DNA from: an uncultured Clostridia bacterium | GTDB lineage: Bacteria > Bacillota > Clostridia > Oscillospirales > Ruminococcaceae | Assembly: GCA_947632025.1 (NCBI GenBank) | Contig: CANRNN010000001.1 | Location: forward strand, 124,001 to 188,000 | DNA length: 64,000 nt | Direction of reading: 5' to 3' | Translations under genes and position numbers: made by a program | In this document: positions 55,464 through 63,115 of the stretch, piece after piece | How the letters are laid out: every line of letters starts with the position of its first letter | How positions within the stretch are numbered: the first letter of the stretch is position 1 | The notes under the pieces: generated by a model | What the model saw: the letters and a program-made list of their open reading frames with translations, nothing else | What the model was told of the DNA's origin: nothing | Databases searched by the model: none

Positions 55464-56069
55464 TCAGCCGAGCAGAGTTTCTGCTGTTTTTTCAGCAAGC
55501 AACTTCAAGCTTTCAGCTGTGGAGTTATTTTCCAATAAAAAATCGGAATGCAGCTTAAAAAAATCCGTACTTTTCTGTGAAGAGAGCCGCTCGCGGGCTT
55601 GTTCTGATGTCAGCTTGTCGCGGTCGCGTATACGCTTTTCACAAAGCTCTCTGTCCGCGCAGACACTCACTATCTTTTCGCAGATAATATCAAGTCCCGA
55701 CTCGAAAAGCGTCGGTGCGTCAAGAACAATGACGCTGCCCGCTCCGCCTGCCGTTTTTATCTCATAAATTATCTCAAATACTATATACGGGAAAATTATC
55801 CGCTGATATTTTGCCCTTGCGTTCTTATCGCCATAGATGATCTTCGCGACAAGCGGTCGGTTCAGACTGCCGTCGGGATTAAGAAGCTTCTCGGAAAATC
55901 TCGCCGACACCTCGTCAAGGAACTCACGCTTGTCTGCCGTCCGGCGGGATACCGCATCGCAGTCAATGACCGTTAAGCCCTTTTCACGAAACACACGGCT
56001 CACGGTAGATTTTCCGGCTCCGCTCATTCCTGTAAGACCTATTACTTTAGTATCCGAAAATCCCCGCAT
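55464..56069 (-). CDS. coaE: Dephospho-CoA kinase
   Basis: 201 residues. Final step of coenzyme A synthesis. Walker A GMSGAGKST, DCDAVSR, and LDAPTLFESG with the conserved acidic/Glu region. Begins two bases after the Sua5 stop and uses GAGGT in the Sua5 tail as ribosome site. Confidence 0.95.
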   Translation of the reverse strand: MRGFSDTKVIGLTGMSGAGKSTVSRVFREKGLTVIDCDAVSRRTADKREFLDEVSARFSEKLLNPDGSLNRPLVAKIIYGDKNARAKYQRIIFPYIVFEIIYEIKTAGGAGSVIVLDAPTLFESGLDIICEKIVSVCADRELCEKRIRDRDKLTSEQARERLSSQKSTDFFKLHSDFLLENNSTAESLKLLAEKTAETLLG

Positions 56070-56071
56070 TA

Positions 56072-57082
56072 TTATACCTCGATAATTCTGAAAGCCGCTG
56101 CACGCAGCAGTCTGTTATACACCGCAAGTCCTACCCCCGTTCTTTCGGGGATTTCAACAAGCACGGTCTTAGCACCAAGCTCGTCCGCCCTGCGGAGCAT
56201 TTCAAAAAGACGCTTTGCCTGAATTTCGGGGCTTTTACCATAATCCAGAAATCCGCCCTCTTCACGTATCCCCGCACCCAGTGCAAGAACGCTTCTCTCT
56301 GTGGATATCCTGTGAGTACAGTATTTTCTGAAATTTTCACCGTGAGCATTGATAATATACACCTCCGCTTTTGGTGAATAATGCTTGTATTTCATTCCCG
56401 GAGAAAGCGCCTTTTCTCCTTTTTTTAGTCCATTAAGGACGGCGCTGTCTACTTCCGTTTCGGCGAATTCCGACAACATTTCGACAGTAACGGCTCCCGG
56501 TCGGAGAATATGTATCCTATTCTCCCTAAAACATATAACCGTGCTTTCAACTCCGACATCACATTCCCCACCGTCGATAATAAGCGGTATTCTGCCGTTC
56601 ATATCCTCGAAAACACGCTTTGCAGTGGTGGGACTGGGCTTTCCCGAAAGATTCGCGGACGGCGCTGCAAGCGGGAATCCGCATTTTTTGATGATCTCGC
56701 AAGCCGCCTTATTTGACGGCATTCTTACTGCTACCGTATCAAGACCGCCGCTTGTAACGCTCGGCACGGCATCAGACTTCGGAAAAATCATAGTAAGCGG
56801 ACCGCCCCAGAATCTTTCCGCAAGACGCTTTGCCGTTTCGGGAATTTCCTTTACGAGCGACTGGAGCATTTTCATACTGCTGATATGAACGATAAGCGGA
56901 TTATCCTGCGGTCTGCCTTTTGCCGTGAAAATATTCCGCACGGCATTTTCGTTCAAAGCGTTTGCGGCAAGCCCGTAGACCGTTTCGGTAGGTATTGCGA
57001 CCAATTCTCCGTATTTCAGATATTCCGCTGCCTCTAAAGCACTTTTGTTGTCATACGGCAGAAGCCTTGTTTTATATTTCAT
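56072..57082 (-). CDS. Threonylcarbamoyl-AMP synthase (Sua5)
   Basis: 336 residues. N-terminal YrdC/TsaC domain (about 15-205): IPTETVYGLAANA, FTAKGRPQDNPLIVHI with the KxR motif, and APSANLSGKPSPT. A linker and C-terminal Sua5 domain follow (about 225-336). Makes threonylcarbamoyl-AMP for the t6A modification of tRNAs reading ANN codons. It overlaps prfA by 4 bases. Confidence 0.94.
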   Translation of the reverse strand: MKYKTRLLPYDNKSALEAAEYLKYGELVAIPTETVYGLAANALNENAVRNIFTAKGRPQDNPLIVHISSMKMLQSLVKEIPETAKRLAERFWGGPLTMIFPKSDAVPSVTSGGLDTVAVRMPSNKAACEIIKKCGFPLAAPSANLSGKPSPTTAKRVFEDMNGRIPLIIDGGECDVGVESTVICFRENRIHILRPGAVTVEMLSEFAETEVDSAVLNGLKKGEKALSPGMKYKHYSPKAEVYIINAHGENFRKYCTHRISTERSVLALGAGIREEGGFLDYGKSPEIQAKRLFEMLRRADELGAKTVLVEIPERTGVGLAVYNRLLRAAAFRIIEV

Positions 57083-58164
57083 ACATTTTTGTCTATTCCT
57101 TCCTTAAAAAGCTTTTCCGTTTGGTCGGCAACTCTCAGCGCTTCAAAAATTTCGTCGCAGTTTCCGTTCATAAAATCGTCTAGCTTGTAAAGCGTAAAAT
57201 TTATCCTGTGGTCGGTCACTCTCGACTGCGGATAATTATATGTCCTTATTTTTTCGGCACGATCTCCCGAACCTACCTGAGTTCTTCTTTCCTCGGCAAG
57301 TGCGCTGTCACGGGCGGTCTTTTCTGCTTCGTAAAGCCTGCTGTAAAGCATTTTCATTGCCTTATCCTTATTCTTCATCTGGGAGCGTTCTTCCTGACAC
57401 TCGACGACCATTCCCGACGGTTTGTGGATTATCCTCACAGCGGATTCGGTCTTGTTGATATGCTGACCGCCCGCGCCGCTTGAACGGAACGTCTGTATTG
57501 TCAGGTCGGCGGGGTTTATGTTCACATCAAAATCCTCAACTTCCGGCAAAACCGCCACCGTTATCGTGGATGTCTGTATCCTGCCCTGAGATTCCGTTTC
57601 GGGGACTCTCTGAACGCGGTGAACACCGCTTTCAAATTTGAGTTTCGCGTACACGCCCTCGCCCTCCACACTGAAACTTATCTCCCTATAGCCGCCCAAT
57701 TCCGTGGGATTACAACCAAGCAAGTCGATTTTCCAGCCTTGACGCGCTGCGTACATTGAATACATTCTGAAAATGGAGTTTGCGAAAAGTGCAGCCTCAT
57801 CGCCGCCTGCGCCTGCGCGTATCTCGATTATAACGCTTCGGTCGTCGTCAGGATCCCTAGGCAGAAGCAGCAGTTTGAGTTCCTCCTCACAACGTTCAGT
57901 TTCTTCCTTTGCGGATCGCATTTCCTCCTCGGCAAGCACGCGGAATTCCTCGTCAAACGAAGTATCCTCGACAGCGGTTTTCGCGTCCTCATAATCCGAT
58001 TTTGCCTTGATGTAGCGCTTGTACATATCTATAAGCGGCGTTAGATTCTTATATTCCCGCATAAGCTCGGTATACTGTTTGTTATCCGAGATGACGGCGG
58101 GATCGGAAAGGCGCACACTTATTTCTTCATATCTAGCCTGTGCTTGTGCAATTTTCTCAAGCAT
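57079..58164 (-). CDS. prfA: Peptide chain release factor 1
   Basis: 361 residues, AAAGGAGGAG upstream. Stop-codon recognition tripeptide PET of the RF1 PxT type in RVPETESQGR; peptidyl-tRNA hydrolysis motif GAGGQHINKTESAVR. Terminates at UAA and UAG. No adjacent hemK/prmC is present; Sua5 and coaE follow directly. Confidence 0.97.
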   Translation of the reverse strand: MLEKIAQAQARYEEISVRLSDPAVISDNKQYTELMREYKNLTPLIDMYKRYIKAKSDYEDAKTAVEDTSFDEEFRVLAEEEMRSAKEETERCEEELKLLLLPRDPDDDRSVIIEIRAGAGGDEAALFANSIFRMYSMYAARQGWKIDLLGCNPTELGGYREISFSVEGEGVYAKLKFESGVHRVQRVPETESQGRIQTSTITVAVLPEVEDFDVNINPADLTIQTFRSSGAGGQHINKTESAVRIIHKPSGMVVECQEERSQMKNKDKAMKMLYSRLYEAEKTARDSALAEERRTQVGSGDRAEKIRTYNYPQSRVTDHRINFTLYKLDDFMNGNCDEIFEALRVADQTEKLFKEGIDKNV

Positions 58165-58207
58165 AATTTATTCTCCTCCTTTTTGAATATTCAAAAAACG
58201 AGGAACA

Positions 58208-58405
58208 CTAGCCCTTTTCGGCTTGATCACGAAGTACAGACTTGATCTTTTTTTCGCATTTTGAGCGCGGAGTCATAAACGTCCTACCGCAGCCCTCACA
58301 CGAGAGCTTAAAATCCGCTCCTGCTCGGATAACTCTCATACGGTTGCTTCCGCAGCCCGGATGTTCTTTTTTCATAACAAGAATATCACCTGCTTCAATA
58401 TCCAC
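58208..58405 (-). CDS. DUF951 zinc-ribbon-like small protein
   Basis: 65 residues from GTG 58405 (GGTGGGG just upstream); TTG at 58423 is also in frame. DIEAGDILVMKKEHPGCGSNRMRVIRAG, then CEGCGRTFMTPRSKCEKKIK: the DUF951 pattern, with four Cys that may bind zinc and a likely RNA-binding role. Function unknown. First gene of the long minus-strand housekeeping run. Confidence 0.8.
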   Translation of the reverse strand: MDIEAGDILVMKKEHPGCGSNRMRVIRAGADFKLSCEGCGRTFMTPRSKCEKKIKSVLRDQAEKG

Positions 58406-58478
58406 GACCCCACCGCCTTTCAAAGTTCAAATCATAAAAAAGTGGCAACCAAAAAATGGGTATACACATACATAATAT

Positions 58479-58507
58479 AGTATATCACATTTCAATAGCT
58501 TTTTCAA
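58479..58507 (-). promoter_or_regulatory. Promoter of the DUF951-prfA run
   Basis: On the minus strand TTGAAA (58507-58502), 17-base spacer, TATACT (58484-58479), about 75 bases before the start of the DUF951 gene. Confidence 0.65.
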
Positions 58508-58577
58508 TATTTTGAATAAGATTTTTTTGAATTTTTGAAAAAAATTATCATTTTTTCAAGAAATTTTTAAAAACCAC

Positions 58578-58606
58578 TTGACAAACGATTTGAAATTTGA
58601 TATAAT
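58578..58606 (+). promoter_or_regulatory. Promoter of tRNA-Lys/tRNA-Arg
   Basis: Perfect TTGACA (58578-58583), 17-base spacer, TATAAT (58601-58606), 18 bases before the tRNA-Lys. Nearly the same core as the tRNA-fMet promoter. Confidence 0.85.
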
Positions 58607-58624
58607 AAATAATGTTGCACGGAC

Positions 58625-58700
58625 GATCTACTAGCTCAGGCGGTAGAGCACCTGACTTTTAATCAGGGTGTCCCGGGTTCGATTCCCGGGTGGATCACCA
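58625..58700 (+). tRNA. tRNA-Lys (TTT)
   Basis: 76-nt cloverleaf with encoded CCA. Acceptor GATCTAC pairs with GTGGATC; anticodon loop CTTTTAA gives TTT; T-loop TTCGATT present. First of two tRNA genes in a small cluster. Confidence 0.96.
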
Positions 58701-58776
58701 ACTTATCCCGACGGAAGTTTCTTTCGTCGGGGTTGTTGTTTATTCTCAGAGCGTGCCTTTTCTCGCTCTTCTATAT

Positions 58777-58853
58777 GCGTCTGTAGCTCAGCTGGATAGA
58801 GCAATAGCCTCCGACGCTATGTGTCGTGCGTTCGAATCGCATCAGGCGTACCA
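58777..58853 (+). tRNA. tRNA-Arg (CCG)
   Basis: 77-nt cloverleaf with encoded CCA. Anticodon stem ATAGC/GCTAT with loop CTCCGAC gives CCG, reading CGG. The acceptor starts with a G1-U72 pair (GCGTCTG with CAGGCGT). It ends 142 bases before the provirus integrase gene and is the likely landmark of the insertion site. Confidence 0.94.
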
Positions 58854-58854
58854 A

Positions 58855-58886
58855 AAAACGTTCCACAGGCTTCTGCGGGGCGTTTT
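58855..58886 (+). terminator. Terminator of the tRNA pair
   Basis: 10-bp stem AAAACGTTCC / GGGGCGTTTT (with two G-T pairs) and a 12-base loop, followed by CTTTTTG. Confidence 0.75.
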
Positions 58887-58994
58887 CTTTTTGCTCGGAT
58901 TAAGTGTTATCTTTCCTAGTAGAGCCTAAAAAAGAGGCAATAATCCTTTATTATTGCAAAATTAGGGTGTCTATTTGTGCAAAAGCGACAAAGT

Positions 58995-59900
58995 TTATTT
59001 GTATTCTTTGTTCAAATTATCTATATGAGAATTATGGCGATTCTTAAGAATGATATAATTAGAGGCAAGATGTAAGTATATTTGAGTTATAGCTATACTA
59101 CTATGACCCAATAAACAACGCAAAACCTCTAAATTACCACCGTCAACGATATATAAAGTTGCAAAAGTATGACGAAGCAGATGAGGGTGAAGACGCTGGA
59201 TACCTGTTCGGGTTTTAAGGTCTTGAAAAACCATTTTTATACAATTTATATCAATACCGTTCCCGAAGCGATCCAAGAAAAAAGGGTCGGTGGGCTTACC
59301 GGAACGCCGATCAGAAACACGGTCATTATATTGTAACATAACAGATGAAGTATTATCGCCCATAGGAACAAGACGCTGTTTATCACCTTTGCCATTGACC
59401 AACAAAGAGCTACGGATAAAATCGACGTCAGAAACCTTAAGACGTATGAGTTCTGATCGGCGAAGTCCGCAATCCAGCATAAGCAAAACAAAGCACATAT
59501 TGCGAAGTTCCAACAAGTCAGAAGTATCAAACGATTCCAGAAGTAAACGAATCTCAGAATCTGTAAGGGGAATGATCTCTTCTCGACGCTGCTTGATAAG
59601 TTTGAGCTTACGGCTGCAATCACCTATTCTCTCTTCATCAATCAAAAAATTGTAAAAAGCCTTTACAGCTCGAATTTTAGTATTAACGCTAGAGGCTTTA
59701 AGATCTCCAGAGCTTAAAAAAATAACATAATCCTTGTACTCTTTTACAGTAAGCTGCTCAACTTCGGTAATATCAGAATAAGTCTTAAGCCAATTGAGGA
59801 ACTCTGTAAGATATGAATTATAATAAGCAACTGTAGCCGGAGAATTATTCCGAAAACGCTGCTCATACATAAAAAGATCAAAAGCGTCAGACAAGATCAT
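58995..59900 (-). CDS. int: Tyrosine recombinase / phage integrase
   Basis: 301 residues from the ATG at 59900 (GAGG eight bases before, inside the rep gene); ATG 59909 and TTG 59915 are also in frame. N-terminal SAM-like core-binding domain (about 5-95), then the catalytic domain with Arg147 (CGLRRSEL), Lys171 (NGKGDKQR), His240-x-x-Arg243 (HPHLLRHTF), His266 (LLGHSS) and Tyr275 (TQIYLH). XerC/D-like in size. Its start overlaps the rep 3' end, so integration and replication genes are translationally coupled. The gene points toward tRNA-Arg. Confidence 0.93.
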   Translation of the reverse strand: MILSDAFDLFMYEQRFRNNSPATVAYYNSYLTEFLNWLKTYSDITEVEQLTVKEYKDYVIFLSSGDLKASSVNTKIRAVKAFYNFLIDEERIGDCSRKLKLIKQRREEIIPLTDSEIRLLLESFDTSDLLELRNMCFVLLMLDCGLRRSELIRLKVSDVDFIRSSLLVNGKGDKQRLVPMGDNTSSVMLQYNDRVSDRRSGKPTDPFFLDRFGNGIDINCIKMVFQDLKTRTGIQRLHPHLLRHTFATLYIVDGGNLEVLRCLLGHSSIAITQIYLHLASNYIILKNRHNSHIDNLNKEYK

Positions 59901-61176
59901 AAAGATCATCCTCAAGCAAAGAATCTACTGAACAACGCTCATCAGACCAATCACAATCAACATCAAACTCAAAATCAGAGAAATCATCAACGGAAACGAG
60001 CTCGACATAATCTTGTTCCAAAGCAGCAGACGATCCAGCACCTGTCATAATCCAGGGATCTATACCAAGACGGCGAAAATCAGCTATAGAATCAGCAGAA
60101 AAAGGATCATCAGAACGGCGAATATAATCATAATCGTTTATCATCTGCTGAATACGAGGAGAGGGACGCTTGCGAAGATACTTAAAACAGTTACGAAGAA
60201 AAGCAGTAACACCGATACACTTAATTATATAATTAGCCAAAGTAGGCATTACAGAGGAATCAATCCAGCGGGAAATAGAACGAAACACATCCGGCTTATA
60301 TTTGGGAATAACAAGCCGAGATTTTGAAGAAGTACCGAGAAAAGAAGTCCACCACTTTTTTTGAGTGCAGCGGGAAGAATTGAGATCATCACGATAAATA
60401 AAGGATAAGTAATGATTAAACACTTCAGACATCTTCTGCTGGAACTCACCCTCAGCGGAAGATAAATCACAAAACGAATTGAAAACAGACAATGCACGCA
60501 AGCCCTTAAACTCGAACTCGCAACGCGTCCACGAAATTAAATTGGGATCGAGCTCGTCCCTGTGCTGACGAGATTCAAGCAGTTTATCATAAAAGCGACA
60601 GAAAACAGGACTTTTACGATTACCGAAATATACGGTATCGCCGTAAGAATCATCAAAAGTACCGGTATCATCAAAAACAACGCTGACACCCTTAACTCTG
60701 CGACTTCTGGAAAGACGAGAACAAAACTCGCGTTTAGATGCAGAAGAACGAACTCGATCCATAGTAAGTAAAGGCTTATCACCGACACGGCAAACATCAT
60801 CTATAGCATAATCGAACCTGCTGCAGCGAGTAAAAAAGCCACCGACAGACAGCGCACGCCAGGCACGACAAACAGTACGAAGATCATAACCTAATTCGGA
60901 AAGATGTTCTTGATAAAAGGCTAAACCGTTACCGGAAAATCTAACACAAACACCATTTTTAAGTAACTTTTTAGGGTTATCGGCGCAAACAAGTATAGAT
61001 ATATCATTGTAACGGTAAACAGACTCATAGTATTTATCGCGCCCAACTTGTATGAACTTATCCCAGATGTCAGACAGACGTAAAGTCTCAAGCACACGAT
61101 TCAATAACCCACAAACACCGATATCAAGAGAAGTCATACAAGAAACGGTAAGCCAGTCAATAGTAGCAGATACCAT
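59887..61176 (-). CDS. Rep_trans-type replication initiation protein
   Basis: 429 residues from the ATG at 61176, whose site AAAGGTGG is in the last codons of the Zot gene; a longer frame from 61257 is not supported. N-terminal part VSATIDWLTVSC and the block DRVGDKPLL with FDYAIDD, TVYFGNRKSPVFCRFYDKLLE, and RCEFEFKGLRAL are typical of the replication initiation factor family (Rep_trans, PF02486) found in filamentous phages such as CTXphi RstA and in RCR plasmids. These nick the double-stranded form to start rolling-circle replication. The C-terminus is acidic and Ser-rich. Confidence 0.82.
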   Translation of the reverse strand: MVSATIDWLTVSCMTSLDIGVCGLLNRVLETLRLSDIWDKFIQVGRDKYYESVYRYNDISILVCADNPKKLLKNGVCVRFSGNGLAFYQEHLSELGYDLRTVCRAWRALSVGGFFTRCSRFDYAIDDVCRVGDKPLLTMDRVRSSASKREFCSRLSRSRRVKGVSVVFDDTGTFDDSYGDTVYFGNRKSPVFCRFYDKLLESRQHRDELDPNLISWTRCEFEFKGLRALSVFNSFCDLSSAEGEFQQKMSEVFNHYLSFIYRDDLNSSRCTQKKWWTSFLGTSSKSRLVIPKYKPDVFRSISRWIDSSVMPTLANYIIKCIGVTAFLRNCFKYLRKRPSPRIQQMINDYDYIRRSDDPFSADSIADFRRLGIDPWIMTGAGSSAALEQDYVELVSVDDFSDFEFDVDCDWSDERCSVDSLLEDDLYDLV

Positions 61177-61177
61177 A

Positions 61178-62026
61178 TCACAAACCACCTTTACGAATTT
61201 TATTAAGTAACTGTTGCTGCTGCTTTTTATCAACAGAAACATCCGGAACAGCGGCAACTAAATCGCCGACTTGATTAGCGATAATCTCATTATCAGAGAT
61301 ATAATCAGCAGTCAAAAGCGTATCAACCATCTCACGAGTATCATAAAGACCGCGCAGCTTATCCGTCTGCACAAAACAGTCAACATCAATAGGGAACAGA
61401 GGGAGCATAGGATTTTCTGCAAAAAGCTCATACTCTTTAGCGCCATATATCCTGTTGGTTATCATACGCGAGAACGGGTGAGCGAAAGAAGAACTGCAAA
61501 TAATAACGTAGTCGGTAATACGGCGAAGAAGAACATCCATAAACTTCCAATGTTGAGCAGTACCCAAAATCATAATATGTCGATGACGGCACTGAGCTAT
61601 ATTCTGAAATACAGACTTGCTAAGACCGCCACCCTTCCCATCCTTGGTCTTACCGTCGGCAAAATCACGAGAATTCCAAATAGTACCCAGCTCGTCCAGA
61701 ACAACAAGCGTGTTGTCAGGAGCCTCTATGATCTGACGCGCACCGCCCTTAGACTGCAAAGGAATAATATTTGTATCCTTTGGAAAATTCCGCAATTCAA
61801 GATTAGTGATAACATTAAGGTTATGATAAGAGGAACATATATTATAAGCGTCACGAACCATAGAACAGGTTTTACCCTGTCCGAAAGATCCAATATAGAT
61901 ATGTATACCCCAACCCTCAAAAATAGTCCAACCACGACTTTTGATCCAATTAATAAAGTCAATAAAGACCAAAAACAGAAAATGAGGTAATATCTTTAAA
62001 CGCTTAAAAAATAGCTTTACAATCAC
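61178..62026 (-). CDS. Zot-like phage assembly ATPase
   Basis: 282 residues. Walker A GSFGQGKT (46-53), Walker B LVVLDELGTIW (107-117) and a GTAQHWKFMDVLLRRITDYV segment are typical of the zonular occludens toxin/pI family, the inner-membrane ATPase that drives filamentous phage extrusion. A hydrophobic stretch lies at the N-terminus (about residues 12-28). In the classical pI/Zot layout the membrane segment follows the ATPase domain; no strong C-terminal segment is visible here. Overlaps its neighbours (ATGA with 62023; rep ribosome site in the tail). Confidence 0.88.
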   Translation of the reverse strand: MIVKLFFKRLKILPHFLFLVFIDFINWIKSRGWTIFEGWGIHIYIGSFGQGKTCSMVRDAYNICSSYHNLNVITNLELRNFPKDTNIIPLQSKGGARQIIEAPDNTLVVLDELGTIWNSRDFADGKTKDGKGGGLSKSVFQNIAQCRHRHIMILGTAQHWKFMDVLLRRITDYVIICSSSFAHPFSRMITNRIYGAKEYELFAENPMLPLFPIDVDCFVQTDKLRGLYDTREMVDTLLTADYISDNEIIANQVGDLVAAVPDVSVDKKQQQQLLNKIRKGGL

Positions 62027-62247
62027 AATCTTCCACCCCGTGCAATGGTTTTACATACATCTCCGATTATACCGCAAATCCAATTTAACAAGAAAATAAT
62101 AAAAAAGAGTTGAAGCATAAAAGGCAACGTACCAAAAACAAGATCAGCAAAGGTTACACTCTCAAGCTCACCGGAATGCAAAAGAGCCTTAAACCAATCA
62201 CCCCAACCTATAAGCTCCAAAAACTTAACGATAGCCATATCATCCAT
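62023..62247 (-). CDS. Small phage membrane protein
   Basis: 74 residues with one strong membrane segment (about 38-58, GTLPFMLQLFFIIFLLNWIC), an amphipathic N-terminus and a basic end. Its start overlaps the stop of the Asp-loop protein by 8 bases, and its stop overlaps the Zot-like gene. In filamentous phages this position often holds a minor tail protein (pVI-like) or a small coat-associated protein. No sequence family recognised. Confidence 0.7.
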   Translation of the reverse strand: MDDMAIVKFLELIGWGDWFKALLHSGELESVTFADLVFGTLPFMLQLFFIIFLLNWICGIIGDVCKTIARGGRL

Positions 62248-62923
62248 AATATTTAACTACCTTCTTTCTGCGGAAAGCCTTACCCACGAGCTTAAACGCA
62301 CCGACGATAAGAAAAATAAGGAGAATACCCTCGGTGACAGTATACTCGCTGATCGGCTTTGTCATAATAGTATAATCATCAGCTGGGGACACTCTCTCGA
62401 CGATCTCGTGATAACCTTCCGAACCGACAGGATAAAACGGACTATAAGGCGACACGTCAGGAAGTCCATTATCGTCATCATCGACAAGCCACCCCCAGTC
62501 AGACTGACCGTCGCCCGTAAAATCCGGCAAAGGTACTAATACATCATCATTTTCACCGTCGCCGTCAAAATCTACAATAAACCCGTTATCGTTGCCGGTA
62601 ACAATATCAGTATCAACATACTCGGAGATCTCGAAACCGTCAAGAACCTTATACTGCGGAATTCCAAGACCTATCTCGTTGCCTTTGTTACACAAGCAGT
62701 AGCCATCATCAAGGCTGGGGATCAGGGTATCAAGGGTGTAGATCACCTGCTCGGAATCGTTCGCGCCGTCGCCGTCACTGTCGTACTCATAAACGATCTC
62801 GGTAATTATGTTCCCTGCAGCGTCAACTGTCTTTTTGATGATGTAATTTATTCCGGTTTCAATAGCCTTAGTAAGAGCAGCATCTAAAGCTTGTAAAACA
62901 AGAGCAATAATTATATCTTCCAT
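62240..62923 (-). CDS. Phage membrane protein with four Asp-rich calcium-type loops
   Basis: 227 residues. N-terminal hydrophobic/amphipathic helix (about 4-28), then a middle acidic region with four loops of the DxDxDG type: D48-S-D-G-D-G-A-N-D56, DFDGDGEND (118-126), DFTGDGQSD (134-142) and DDDDNGLPD (148-156). Then a hydrophobic segment (about 196-215) and a basic tail (RRKKVVKYYG). Such loops bind calcium in thrombospondin type-3, dockerin and EF-hand-like proteins. The protein is probably exposed outside and anchored by its C-terminal helix. No known phage protein family is recognised; a virion role is inferred from position. Confidence 0.75.
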   Translation of the reverse strand: MEDIIIALVLQALDAALTKAIETGINYIIKKTVDAAGNIITEIVYEYDSDGDGANDSEQVIYTLDTLIPSLDDGYCLCNKGNEIGLGIPQYKVLDGFEISEYVDTDIVTGNDNGFIVDFDGDGENDDVLVPLPDFTGDGQSDWGWLVDDDDNGLPDVSPYSPFYPVGSEGYHEIVERVSPADDYTIMTKPISEYTVTEGILLIFLIVGAFKLVGKAFRRKKVVKYYG

Positions 62924-62931
62924 AATTTACC

Positions 62932-63111
62932 TCAATCAAAAATTTTACCTAAAAACCAAGCGACAATGGACAAAACCGCAAAACCTATCAAAAGCCTCAG
63001 AGCAGTAATCTTAAAAGAGCCAAAATCGAACAAAACAGAACCGAAAAAGTTCCGTCCGGTATTAAACAACCACTCCCCTACCTCTTTAAAATTACTCAAA
63101 TCAAATGACAT
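62932..63111 (-). CDS. Small phage membrane protein, coat-like
   Basis: 59 residues from the ATG at 63111 (GGTGAG upstream); longer starts exist but lie inside the upstream gene. Amphipathic N-terminal half (FDLSNFKEVGEWLFNTGRNF) followed by one membrane helix (about 35-56, TALRLLIGFAVLSIVAWFLG) and a Lys end. No signal peptide. Size and shape fit a minor coat protein or a leaderless major coat protein, but it could also be an accessory assembly protein. Confidence 0.65.
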   Translation of the reverse strand: MSFDLSNFKEVGEWLFNTGRNFFGSVLFDFGSFKITALRLLIGFAVLSIVAWFLGKIFD

Positions 63112-63115
63112 GATC

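Noticed and set aside
58887-58994. dif-like site for XerCD-dependent integration
   Set aside because: I compared the gap between the tRNA terminator and the integrase with the Bacillus dif pattern by eye and saw no match; the phage also codes for its own integrase.
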